Source: Gyrodactylus bullatarudis | Lineage: Eukaryota; Platyhelminthes; Monogenea; Gyrodactylidea; Gyrodactylidae | Length of the DNA: 58,249 nt | NCBI GenBank assembly: GCA_012064415.1 | Contig: SSNU01000046.1 | Span: 1 to 58,249, forward strand | Direction: 5' to 3' | Shown here: positions 1 to 10,200 of the stretch, one piece after another | How positions within the stretch are numbered: position 1 is the first letter of the stretch | Layout: each line of letters opens with the position of its first letter | Translations under genes and position numbers: made by a program | Notes under the pieces: generated by a model | The model's input: only the letters and a program-made list of their open reading frames with translations | What the model was told of the DNA's origin: nothing | Databases searched by the model: none

Positions 1-258
1 TTGTTGCGGTTACCTCAGCTGAGCCGTTGCTCTTGTTTCCATCGCTGTACACTGAGAAGACCTTCATGGCGTACTGCGTGCACTCGGAGAGCGACGAGTA
101 GGTGTATGATGTGTCAGTGACGCCGTTTGCGACTTCAGATCCGTCCAAGTTGACCGCGTACGATACGGCGTTGACGTCTGCTGTCCAGCTGACAACGATT
201 GTGCTGTCAGTCACGCTGGCTGCTGCGAGGTCTGCTGGCTCGTTACTTTGTGCGTAAG
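1..258 (-). CDS. Fibronectin type III exon, partial (gene continues past left edge)
   Basis: Read on the minus strand, this stretch is one open exon encoding most of an FN3 domain. It has the B-strand tryptophan motif (VVSWTAD), the YAVNLDG strand, and the late SLSECTQYAMKVFSVY strand typical of FN3 F/G strands. The exon appears to start at 258 after an AT-rich intron ending TTTATTTAG, since base composition jumps from AT-rich to clearly GC-rich there. The upstream exon and start codon were not found, and the left end is cut by the window. The cysteine in the ECTQY strand matches an equivalent cysteine in several FN3 repeats of the neighbouring secreted gene at 7290-12097, so the two may be paralogues. 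Extracellular adhesion or surface role is inference only. Confidence 0.7.
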
Positions 259-1339
259 CTAAATAAATCACGTATAAGAATAATACATTAAAATTAACAT
301 CTATTCTAGTTTCTACATCCAATTAATCACCAACAAACTCATAATATCTATTATTTTCTAGAATCGCTATTTATATTCTTCATTCTTCTCATCTCAACTC
401 CACGCTTGATTACTCTTTTTCAAGTCATTCTACACTTTTCTTTATCTTGCTTCATTTACGACACTTTGCTTTTTTAACTCACGATAATTTTTCTTTCCAA
501 ATATTTCCACTTCAGGTCTACTTAGACTATCATTAGAAATCTTCTTTTTTGTATTATTTTTTTATTTTGACCAATTCTTTATACTATTTATTTTAAAGAT
601 ATATTCAAATTCTGAAGACATCTCAGGACTAATATATCGTTTTATAATAACTTCCAAAATTTCACATTATGTTTCAACCCCTAATAATTCATTGGTTTTA
701 TTGATTTTATTTACAGTCAAAATTTTTTCATAAAGTTAATTCTGATTGTGTGATTGTATACCTATTTAGTTTTTACTCAACAGACCATACATTCAAACTT
801 TTTTCGGATATACAATCGCCTTGACACTTCTTTCTTGTTAGGATAGCTGATTCTTGAATCCAAAGCGAGTGATTAATTTCAAATTATCTTTTTTAATAAA
901 AGGAAAGTAAAAACCTCTATTCACTGAATTTTCTATTTTTTTCATATTGTTTGACGAAGGTATGATTAATTCAATATTGGTCGATTAAAGTTTAAAATAG
1001 TAATAGGGTGTGGAAGTTTATTTTATTCTCTGCCCTTTTTTGTGTTTTTCTTTATTTTATTTATTTAAAAGAATTGCATTTCACACTATGCTCTACATAT
1101 AAATGATAATTTCTTTCCAGGAAAATGAATTTAACATGAAATAAATTAATCTTCAGTGACAATATTATTTAATAGATTTTATATCAAATTTTAAAATATT
1201 CAACTGTTAAACCTATTTTCGAATAGATAACGAAAAAAGGAACCTCAGATTCGGAAAGCTCATAAAATTTAGACAGCTTTTTAAAATTTCGAAAAATCTC
1301 ATCGGAAAGTCTATGCGAATCTGTCCGAAAAAACATGAC
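259..1339. other. No gene seen; probable intron or intergenic DNA
   Basis: Very AT-rich sequence upstream of the partial FN3 exon. It probably holds the intron before that exon. No convincing first exon, signal peptide or other coding stretch was seen on either strand. Confidence 0.4.
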
Positions 1340-1690
1340 AAAATTTCACAAAAGATTTCCTCATTTTCGAGAGATTTTGAATTATCGAAATTTCATTGAT
1401 TTTAAAGTAGAGAAAATGATCAAAAAATCGAAATCCTGAAAATCAATTTTCGATCAGCCTCTCACATTTAAATCAATAAAAAATGGGATTTTGGCGCCAA
1501 ATGGGAATTTGAAAAATGACCATATTTTTCATAAAAATAATTTTTTTTCAGAATTTTTTTCTTCAAATACTAAAAGTGGGCAACATGAGTAGGATTCCAA
1601 AAAATCAAATTCGAATTCTTGATAAAAAATCGAGATTTCTATAAAAATCATAGATTTCTAACTTGATATCAATTAGCTTTATGTTAATTA
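1340..1690. repeat. Partial foldback-family repeat, related to 31960-32355
   Basis: This stretch shares long blocks with 31960-32355 in the FERM gene. Shared landmarks are the ATCGAAATTTCATTGATTTT block, the AAAATGATCAAAAAATCGAAAT block, the poly-T TTTTTTTCTTCAA block and a terminal AGTAGGATTCCAAAAAATC block. The 31692-32355 copy has both inverted arms. Here only the internal part and right arm are clear, so the copy looks truncated or diverged on its left side. No coding capacity; a non-autonomous foldback/MITE-like family. Confidence 0.6.
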
Positions 1691-2429
1691 AAGAATCCAC
1701 CCCTACACATGAGATATCAATCAACGCAGAATTTAAATTTTAATCTAATCGCGAAAAAATTAATTCAATTGTCCCGTTTTCCTTTGAATTTTTTGTCACC
1801 CGCTGTGTAATTTTGAGAAAATCATTTGCAAATCACACCTCTTATTTTTCTCATTTTGTCCACAATGGAGCATGGAAAATTATTCTGAAGCGAAATTTAG
1901 TGGGATTATATTTAAATACTTGAAGATTAGTTTTTTCATGTCGATGGGCGATTTAATAATTTTGCAAATTTCGTCCAAGTCTAATGAACATAGTATTTCC
2001 AAGATCTTTTCCAACTCGATAGAAGTGAGATTCTTTGCTTGTACAAACTTTATCATGCAAATCGTTTATGAGCATTAAATACAAGTCTTACAATTATGAC
2101 TGTTGACGGGACACATTTAAAATCCTCAATGAAATTTGTAATTTTAATGCCAGCTCATATTATAGGACACACTAAATCATTTCAAGTTGCAATAATCATC
2201 AACAATTCAATATAGCAATCATATTGAAATTAACGTACATTTTTGTCTTTTGAGGTTCAAGCTAACTTCCGAATTAACAAAGTTCCTTAAAGATAGTGAA
2301 ATTTAAATCATCTTCATGTACTTGGATGAAACATTTTGAGTTTAGAAAAATAGGTAAAATAGGTTAATACAGATTAGACGTTCGATTGACCTATTGGATT
2401 TGACATTTATTGGTATATCTCATTCTATA

Positions 2430-2450
2430 TTAACCCTTCATTTCCCATTG
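2430..2450. repeat. Terminal sequence of a TTAA-CCCTTCAT repeat family
   Basis: TTAACCCTTCATTTCCCATTG closely matches inverted ends at 18840-18860 and 37275-37292. TTAA followed by CCC is the arrangement of piggyBac-type ends. Only one end was recognised here. Confidence 0.4.
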
Positions 2451-2694
2451 TTACACCAGTGGAACGCAACTCTTTCTCAAGCGATAATTTTAACTGAAAG
2501 ATACCTAAAACACTTTGTTCACCCCTCATTAGAAAGGAAATTTATTAAACTACAAAATTATCTATAATTCATAAAGATAGCTTATCACTGATGCACACCA
2601 TAGTTACTTGAAGAAGGGTGATTTTTTGAAAATGTTGAATATCCAGATCCCCCAGTTTATTTTCAAATTCCTTTTTACCAAATTACAAGCCTTA

Positions 2695-2784
2695 CATAGG
2701 GTGGTGTGGCTTATGTACCCAGACAGATTTTCTAGGGTCCACCCTTGCTGACTTGTGAGTGATAGGTGTTATTCAATACACAAA
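2695..2784 (+). repeat. Left terminal inverted repeat of pogo-type element
   Basis: Pairs with 5408-5495 in inverted orientation over about 87 bp, with TA duplicated outside both ends. Confidence 0.9.
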
Positions 2785-3916
2785 GTAGGCTGTCAGTCTA
2801 TCCTTCCATGCTATTGGCCAATCAATATCGACCTAATTTTATGCTTACTTTGATATCCTTTACATATTCCTACAATCCCTAACTATGACACGATTAACTG
2901 AACTTCAAAAACAAGAGATTATAGCTGCTAGTACTACAGTATCAAATGGTCATCTTGCCAAGTTGTATAATTTCAATGTCAAGACCATCAGCAGGATATT
3001 AAAAACTCAAGAGGAAAGTAGAGAACGATTTGGTCCCAAGCTTCCATCCAAGTTGCAACGGCTCAGATATTTAATCACCGAGTCCATTGATCAAAAAGTA
3101 AAACTTGGAGTTGAGTTGGATAAAAGCTCTTTGCAAGGATTGATCATACAATGTCCAAACAAAATTAAAATCTCTAATTTTGAAGCATGCTTTAATTATG
3201 TCAACAAAATCTTCAAAGAGGAAAATATTGTTGCCCGAAATGTAAGACATCTTTTTCGATTTCATTCTAGAATCATTCTCGAGTCAATAATCTTGATTTG
3301 CGAATATCTCTTCATCATCTTATCGATGATCATATCAGCACATCCCTTCAATGTTTTATTTTTAAAGACGAAATTCTTGCCTGTGACCGGATATTTATTG
3401 CTAAACTGAGTCTTATCAATATTGGAAATCTTTCGGAAGAAAACCTTATCATCAAGAAGAATAACTTAGAATTGCAAACTGGTTTTCCAACAGTTAATAT
3501 AAGAGCAAAGAAATCAATTATTCTTCACAGCCTCAATTAATTTATTGGTTTCAATTCTAGACTGCAAATCAAAGTCGGACTTTTTATAGAAAGAAATTCT
3601 CTTATTCTTGATTTTATTCAACATATTATACATCTTCGGACAGTTCGAAGATATTTGAGTAACAAGGAAATCGATAAGTCTATCGATTTGAATAAATCAC
3701 GGCTTTAAAGTCAAAAAACTCTCTTTGAAGACATCCTTATCGAAAGAATTGAGGATGTCCTTGATGATGAAGAGAACCTAAGTTTTTTAGAATTTAAGGA
3801 GCCAGCCATGAGAGCTGGTGAATCTTTAGGAATGATCGATTATAAGGCACCTTACGGACACCTTCAAAAACTCTGCAAGCGAAATGCCCTATGCTTTAGA
3901 AAGGTAAATTATTTTT

Positions 3917-4904
3917 GTTAGATTCTAAACTCATGTGGAAGGTTAGAGAACAATAAGCGTAAATTTGAGTGATAAACGTTGTATTTCGCCGGGTCTCTTC
4001 AGACTTTAACATATAAAAACTATTACAATGCTCTATTTGGGACCTTCCATTGGTTCATTTTGGCTTCGCAACTTCTTTCAGAAGGGTGGAGAGCTTGCTG
4101 TGAAATTCATCTCTTGATCTGCTAATTACTTTTGCCTTTTAAGAAAGTTGTCAATTTCTAACTGCCCACTGTACCTTTTTCGTTTTCTTTTGGTTGTTGA
4201 GCAGTTTTTCCTTTCTCTTTTATCACTAATTACAGGTTGACTGGTAATTTGATTATCAACTATTGTTGACTTCTCACTGGTTTCACATTTTGCCAATTCT
4301 GTAATAGTTGCTGGGGCTGTACACTGGATTTTAGAGAGAAGATTATCAGCTTTAGCTAACGTCTCATTAATTTCAGTTTCTTTTTCTGTCTCAATTTGTG
4401 TAGGAGCACTGAGTAGGAGTTCCAACATCTAGACTTAGAATTCTTTCGATCTTGGCAATCTGCTTGCTCTTGATGTGGACATCACGACCTTTGAATCCTA
4501 ATTTATTTGCAAGTTCCTTGTGGACACATATATTTGGTTTGAGCTTGGTGATGAAATGGCTCTCAGCGCAGCTTAAATTTGCTTGTCTGGTCTTGCTCGA
4601 TTCTATTGGATTGACCTGGTATAAGATTTTGAAGTTCGACGCATCTGCGGAGTGACCTGTTGCCTCTAGATGGTGTTGAACTGCACTGTTATGTTTTGGC
4701 CACCCTTCTGAAAGAAGTTGCGAAGCTAAAATGAACCAATGGAAGGTCCCAAATAGAGCATTGTAATAGTTTTTATATGTTAAAGTCTGAAGAGACCCGG
4801 CGAAATACAACGTTTATTTACGCTTATTGTTCTCTAACCTTCCACATGAGTTTAGAATCTAACAATAATATTCTTGATGAGGTTCGACAATATTATCGTA
4901 CAAT
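3917..4904 (-). mobile_element. Penelope-like element remnant inserted in the pogo intron
   Basis: A 988-bp insertion is flanked by a 12-bp direct repeat, TAAATTATTTTT, at 3905-3916 and 4905-4916. Its ends are inverted repeats of about 165-173 bp (3917-4089 against 4700-4863). On the minus strand it encodes the C-terminal part of a GIY-YIG-like nuclease. Direct repeats of this length, inverted terminal segments and a GIY-YIG tail fit the Penelope-like retroelements, which are often truncated. Reverse transcriptase is absent. Removing the insert and one repeat copy restores a 26-bp GT-AG intron in the host transposase. Confidence 0.6.
4126..4810 (-). pseudogene. GIY-YIG-type endonuclease C-terminal fragment
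   Basis: Two overlapping minus-strand frames (4391-4810 and 4126-4428) look like one protein broken by a frameshift near 4400-4430. The first frame has the pattern NSAVQHHLEATGHSAD followed by KILYQV and an ESHFITKLKPN motif. This matches the C-terminal half of Penelope-type GIY-YIG nucleases, where the glutamate is catalytic. The N-terminal GIY...YIG strands are absent: the frame starts inside the inverted repeat. The second frame is a hydrophilic tail ending in a basic KRKRKR stretch and QLEIDNFL, which fits the PCNA-binding PIP-box pattern (Q-x-x-I-x-x-F-L). Family call tentative. Confidence 0.5.
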
Positions 4905-5407
4905 TAAATTATTTTTAATAATTTCATAGCCTTCTGGAGAACTTAATAGGGCTCCTAGTGACTCTTTAGAAAAATTTTATTTTGAATATCCATTCCTGAT
5001 AAGAGGATATGTCAAGTCTGAAATTTACAATTTAGATGAAGCAGCTTTATTCCTTTATGTTATAAATCGATTCAAATTTACGCGTATTTTTATTTATTGT
5101 CAAGCAGGCATGGGAAGATGTCGACGAAAGAGTAATTGTTAACTACTTTACCAACGTGAAATTTACGTGAAGCTCAAGAAATAGAAAATATAAATCTTAT
5201 TTACTCTAATCTAGAAACATTAATTAACTTTTTAAGATTGAATGGAAAGTTGGGGATGCTGGACGAAATACAGCAACTGAAGTTTTTTAAAGAATCTGAA
5301 AGCAGAATAAGAGATGTTTATAATTTTTGAATAAAATTTTCGATAATAAAATTTACTTAATTTCTTCTTATGAATCGTGTCATAGTTAGAAAATGCAGGA
5401 AAAGCCT

Positions 5408-5495
5408 AATGTATTGAATAACACCTATCACTCACAAGTCAGCAAGGGTGGACCCTAGAAAATCTGTCTGGGTACAAAAGCCACACCACCCTATG
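5408..5495 (-). repeat. Right terminal inverted repeat of pogo-type element
   Basis: Inverted copy of 2695-2784, ending CCACACCACCCTATG next to the duplicated TA. Confidence 0.9.
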
Positions 5496-6126
5496 TACTG
5501 TAGTACTAGCAGCTATAATCTCTTGTTTTTGATGGGTCTTCCTTTCCATTCTTTTTTTTCGATTTGAATATGGCATGGGTTGAATCATTATTGATTTTAT
5601 TTAAAATCTTGGATGATTTTCATTTTCGAATAACTCAATAAGATTTACTGATAAAAAATTAAATTTTCTCCTCTATCCAACAGTGCTATTTTTATTTGAC
5701 AACTAGTTCAACTAACAGAGATACAGTATCTTCACTATAGAAAGTGATACAAGAATATTTTTTTATTGCATTCTAAAATAGAAAAAATATTAAATCTAAT
5801 GGTGTAAAAATATTATATAGAGTTCATTTTGGAGTATAAATAATGGCTAAATATTATGTTTAATCCCCAAATTTTACCATCACCTTCCACTTGAATATGA
5901 TTGGTTGGACCTTTCTACACCCTCATTGGTTAATATTATTGGGGCAGAAAGGTATAAAACACATTCGTTCATGAAATAAATCCCTATCTCGTGTCATCAT
6001 GTGTGTAATTGACTGTACCTCTTTATTTTTTGTATTTGCCCCTAAAAATTATGCAATATTATTGTCACTGAAGATGAAATTTCATGTTGGTTTTCACAAA
6101 TTAAACCAACTCAAAAGTTGAAAATA
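5496..6126. other. No gene seen; TATA-like promoter context
   Basis: AT-rich DNA without a supported coding region. Around 5900-5960 an ATTGGTT box lies upstream of a GTATAAAAC box. A similar ATTGG plus GTATAAATA pair lies at about 6395-6440. This could be promoter-like sequence of repeated elements. Confidence 0.3.
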
Positions 6127-6140
6127 ACAATAATTGTTTA

Positions 6141-6586
6141 TCGTTTTGCTGACTAATGTCTTGCATTTTGTAGGTAGAAGACGAAAATAGATTCTGGGTG
6201 AATATGAATTCACCCAAGCAACAAAAATCAAAAGGGAAGAGTCAAAAAACTATCTCCAAGGGGTCCAGAGGAATAGAAACATTCTTCCAAAAGAGATAGT
6301 AAGGTGTAACACCAACACTGTTCCAACAATCAGAAATCTACCCAACTAACCTCTCCACCCTCCAACCGGTTACAAATAAATGCTCTGATTGGCCCATACG
6401 AACTTTCACATTTCATTGATTAATATTCTGTATAAATACATATGTCGGTGTAGGGTCTGATGAGAACCGACGAAAATAAAGAGCTCATATTCACCCAGAA
6501 TCTATTTTCGTCTTCTACCTACAAAATGCAAGACATTAGTCAGCAAAATGATAATATATTCGCGGAAATCAGGAATCTAAAGCAAG
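6141..6586. mobile_element. Retroelement-like insertion with inverted arms and 14-bp duplication
   Basis: Inverted arms of about 66 bp (6142-6207 and 6485-6549) are essentially perfect complements. The segment is flanked by identical 14-bp direct repeats ACAATAATTGTTTA at 6127-6140 and 6587-6600, which look like a target duplication. Between the arms, the frame at 6172-6300 reads a lysine/serine-rich tail that ends GIETFFQKR and a stop. Like the Penelope-type insert at 3917-4904, it combines inverted ends, a 10-15 bp duplication and a basic PIP-like C-terminus. It is probably a heavily truncated relative or another retroelement. Confidence 0.5.
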
Positions 6587-6762
6587 ACAATAATTGTTTA
6601 ATTTGACTAAAGTGGAATCATAGAAAAGTTTTTAAATCTTCGATCTTTTGAATAATTCGAGTGGAAAATCTTCAAAAGGATCTTAAAAATTGATTCTTAG
6701 GATAGACTTTGAAGTCTAATCTATTATTATTAATTTATTGATGCATTACATTAAAAATTCAA

Positions 6763-6934
6763 CTAGAAATATTTTGTTCCATTTCTAAATGCTTTGTGAG
6801 TTTCTTTCGTACCAGTCTCGGTAGGATCCATTAGTAAGCTGTAACATTCAGCGACATAGGTTAAACCATTATCAAATAGTAGAAATACCTAGAACGAAAT
6901 ATTGCTAGTTAACCTTCGGTGCAGCCCTATTCAT
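6763..6934 (-). CDS. Small 48-residue protein, two exons with a 25-bp intron
   Basis: ATG at 6934 opens seven codons (MNRAAPK). A donor at 6913 and acceptor ending at 6889 define a 25-bp GT-AG intron. Exon 2 (6888-6763) continues in phase with KVFLLFDNGLTYVAEC and ends at a TAG. AATAAA lies on the minus strand at 6739-6734, 24 bases past the stop, a well-placed polyadenylation signal. The intron length matches other 25-28 bp introns in the window. I do not recognise the protein; it has no signal peptide or clear membrane helix. It could instead be the last two exons of a longer gene starting upstream on the minus strand. Confidence 0.5.
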
Positions 6935-7289
6935 TCTACTTTTAATAAAGTAATATTACACAAAAGAAAAACTTGATTTCTCGAAAGACTTTGACATGAA
7001 AATGATTACGAAATTTTACAGCCATGGACAGAGCTAGTGAACTAAACAAGTCTTTTCTTTAGATTTAAGTCAATCTTTGAGTTTTCGAATAAAACTTCCA
7101 ATATCATTTGTTGTTATTGTTTTGTTAGTTACAGAAAACTGCCAAAGTACTATTAGAAAAATCTCTATTTTATTTAATCTTAACTTTTCATCGAAAGAAT
7201 AAAACTTTCCTGCTATTAACTTATTAATGAATAAATTCGAAAAATCATGCAATATATATAATTCTCATAAAGAATGAATATCGTTTATT

Positions 7290-10200
7290 TTATATCAGAT
7301 CTTTTGATATAACAGCAAGTTGAAATTCAACCATGAATCCAATATTTTCGAGCTCTGCCGGAAATAGTCTCTGATTAGCCTTTAGGCAAGCATACTTCAA
7401 TTTTGCTGGGCCGATGTAGTCATCTTTTGTACCAAATTTCACGTAAGCGATGAGAGCGTTCTTATCGAATCTAATTAAATTACATTCCAAGACTGTGAGT
7501 CCTCCAGCGTTCATGTACCTCACTAACTTGTAAAAGAGAGTTTTATGCAAGAGTTAATTTCACTATAAATTTTTCTTACTTTGGGACAATAATCGATTGA
7601 ATTGTTTGGTAAATAAGCAGTATTGTCTGGTGCTACCAATGGCAGTTTAATGTAATAGCTGAGATTTCTTGGAACTGTAAATTAATATATTAATGTGTTA
7701 GTAACTACTTGTTAGTAACTTGAATAAAGATTTAATTATTATCTTTGATACTTACAGACAGGCTCTAAAAATAATTGATATTATTGTTATATCAGATAAT
7801 ATTATTCAAGTTTATATTAAACTCACTGGGTATTTCAACTTAAAAAATTGAAATCCATTTAATAAAGGAATTATTATCAGAGTATAATTTTAATCTCACC
7901 TTCTTTTGCCCCAGATGCTGATGTGGTTACGTCATTTGTTTTCACTTTCAAACTTTCTGACCCAGAATATTTTCCAGTAACCTGAATCATTGCATAATAT
8001 GTTGTTGATGGCTTGAAATTGTTTGCCACGGAGACTAAATATCAAGATTTAACCATTTGAAAATACAGCAATATGACAAAATTATGAATAATCAAGTTTA
8101 TAATAGATAGATAAAAACTAGCAGTTTGAATGATCTTAGCTTTTGAAGCCTATTGCTAAAATTTGATTGGTCTATTCTACTTTATATTTAACAAAGGATA
8201 GAATGCGATAATTCACCTTTATCTTGAGTTTGAACTGTTATGGCAGGTTTATCGATAACTCTTGAGTCATAAAAGTCAATTGAATATTTGGCTGATGGAC
8301 ATCGGAAAATCTCTTGGTCTCTAATAACTATGCCAATCTTGGTAGCAGACAAAGCATACAATGTTGCTGATATAATTGGAAGTGGATCTAAAGGGCAAAA
8401 AGATTTATCTATTTGAAAATACAGTTTAATTTCTTTTCGTAAGTCGATGATACTAAATAATCTCAAGTTTTTATTCTTGCGGTGATATCGTAAGTTTGAG
8501 GATTGGCCCATAAAACTTTTTTCCATATTTTTTTAAATTCCTAAGATCTTAACATCTTGAAGCGGATCTTCGTTCATTAATTGCCTTCCTAATTTTAGTT
8601 CTCTTATGAATTTAACCCCTAAAGTTCTAGAGAATATTTTTTTCTAGATCTCGTTTTCTGAGCCTTAGATGAATAATAATGAGTTGCTTAAGTGGTTATC
8701 AATACTCTTTCTAACAGCCTTTTACAAGATGAAAATGAGGCTGAAGTAAGAATACTATATGTGAAATTTCCCAATTTTGAATATCATAACGAGCATTAGA
8801 AATTACTTTGACCGATAGTCTCAGCATCATCGAGCACGTTGACTGGACTGAGGGATCCGTCCGCTGCAAAGGCCCTTATATAAAATGTATAGACAGAGCA
8901 CATTTTCAGGGAGCTAAATATTAACTCAGTCTTTGTGGTTTCTTGCTTGGCTACATATTTTTTATTGAGTTTATTGACCGCACTAACTTGATACTTGACA
9001 GCATCTTTAACCGGTTTCCACGTCAGTGTTATACTGGATTGATCTGAAACTTTTTTCTTGAATTCTGTAATTGCATCTAATGATTTGACCGCTGGCTCCA
9101 CAAGAGCACTTGAGACAACAATTGGACTCTTGTTTCTTTCATCATTAACAAAGGCATACACACTGAGGATGAATTTACCAGGATAAATTTGAAATGCAAT
9201 GCTTCCAGCTATGTAAAATCCATAAATAGATTTATTAAAAAAGTACAATTAAAGATTCAGTTGCAAATACACAATGAAACCCATTACCATACGAAATTGT
9301 TTGCTCTTTTGAATGATACCAAATTAGACTTTGAAATATCCAAGAATCAAGTAGAAAAGATGGTTCATTCAAGTGCCGAACAAATGATTGGAAGTTTCGC
9401 AAACTCACTTTTAGATATTGCAACATTTCTGGCTAATTCCTCTTTGGTTTCCAAGTCACTCAAGATGTAATAATATCTTCGTTGGCCACATGTAGCTAAA
9501 GTCGGTTCGAATATGTTATACTCCAATGCGGTGGCTGATGTCTTTGTTAGAGACACTGAGCTTATCGGACTAACAGCTGAAAGTACTCAATTATTTAACG
9601 AAACCTCACCTGTATCTGTAGTTGTCACGGCAATATCAGAACTTTGTTTTCCAATATTATTTTCATTTCCATCCTCTATTGGATAAACCTAAAATAAATT
9701 CAAGAAATTTTCAACCTACATTGACAACATATTTTGAGCAAATTTCCAAGCCATTTATTAAAATAGCATTTTCCGGTACAGTCAAATATTTCATTCGACC
9801 AGAAGTATCAGTAACAGTTACAAGGTAAGCTTTCGGTTTTGGTAAAAGTCTGTCCCATAAAAGGATAGCATAGTTTTTCGAAATTGATGATACCTGGACA
9901 TTTTCAACTGCTACATCATACTTTTTGACTGGAAAAATTTGGTTTTAATCAAATACTCTCAACATTTATCAATATCAATATAAAACTTGCCTTCCTTCAG
10001 CGTTGTAAATTTGATAGACTTTGCATCAGCTGTGAGTTCCTTAGAGCTTTTAAGAATTACTGGGGCCACTGTTAACGAATATTCCGTTTCTGGTGTAAGA
10101 TTCTTCAAATAAAACTCTAAAAATATTGTATTTAAATTAAATTACTTCTTCGAAATTTATTTTTCGAATTCCATAATGAAATACGCCTATAAGTTGGGGA

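Larger units (their letters stand above)
2885..5330 (+). pseudogene. pogo/Tigger-like transposase, broken
   Basis: ATG at 2885 opens a Psq-type helix-turn-helix (motif LAKLYNFNVKTISRILK, about residues 24-40). It is followed by a lysine-rich segment and then, after a frame change near 3270, further coding blocks to 3903. The block DYKAPYGHLQKLCKRNALCFRK resembles the second CENP-B helix-turn-helix of Tigger/pogo proteins. At 3903 a splice donor leads into an intron that now contains an inserted element (3917-4904). The frame resumes in phase at 4930 with PSGELNRAP and the first DDE motif YNLDEAALF. Beyond about 5100 the core is lost, and only a short C-terminal helical stretch before 5330 remains. 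There are stops and frameshifts throughout. Assignment rests on motif pattern, TIRs and the TA duplication together. Confidence 0.7.
2695..5495 (+). mobile_element. pogo/Tigger-type DNA transposon (Tc1/mariner superfamily), inactive
   Basis: Near-perfect terminal inverted repeats of about 87 bp lie at 2695-2784 and 5408-5495; both begin CATAGGGTGGTGTGGCTT and differ at about one base. They are flanked by TA on both sides (2693-2694 and 5496-5497), the target duplication of the Tc1/mariner superfamily. Inside are remnants of a transposase with an N-terminal helix-turn-helix, a CENP-B-type DNA-binding motif and the first DDE motif (YNLDEAALF). The element is dead. The frame is broken several times, the segment with the later catalytic residues is missing, and a Penelope-like element sits in its small intron. 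The very similar TIRs suggest fairly recent insertion. Confidence 0.85.

Noticed and set aside
6457..6480. Hammerhead-like string CTGATGAG...GACGAAAA
   Set aside because: Stem II is too short and stem I and III do not form convincingly; kept only as a weak note in the findings.
7070..7252. 60-codon minus-strand open frame downstream of the FN3 gene
   Set aside because: No family match, no signal peptide, no splice partner I could show; AT-rich chance frame or part of an untraced exon.
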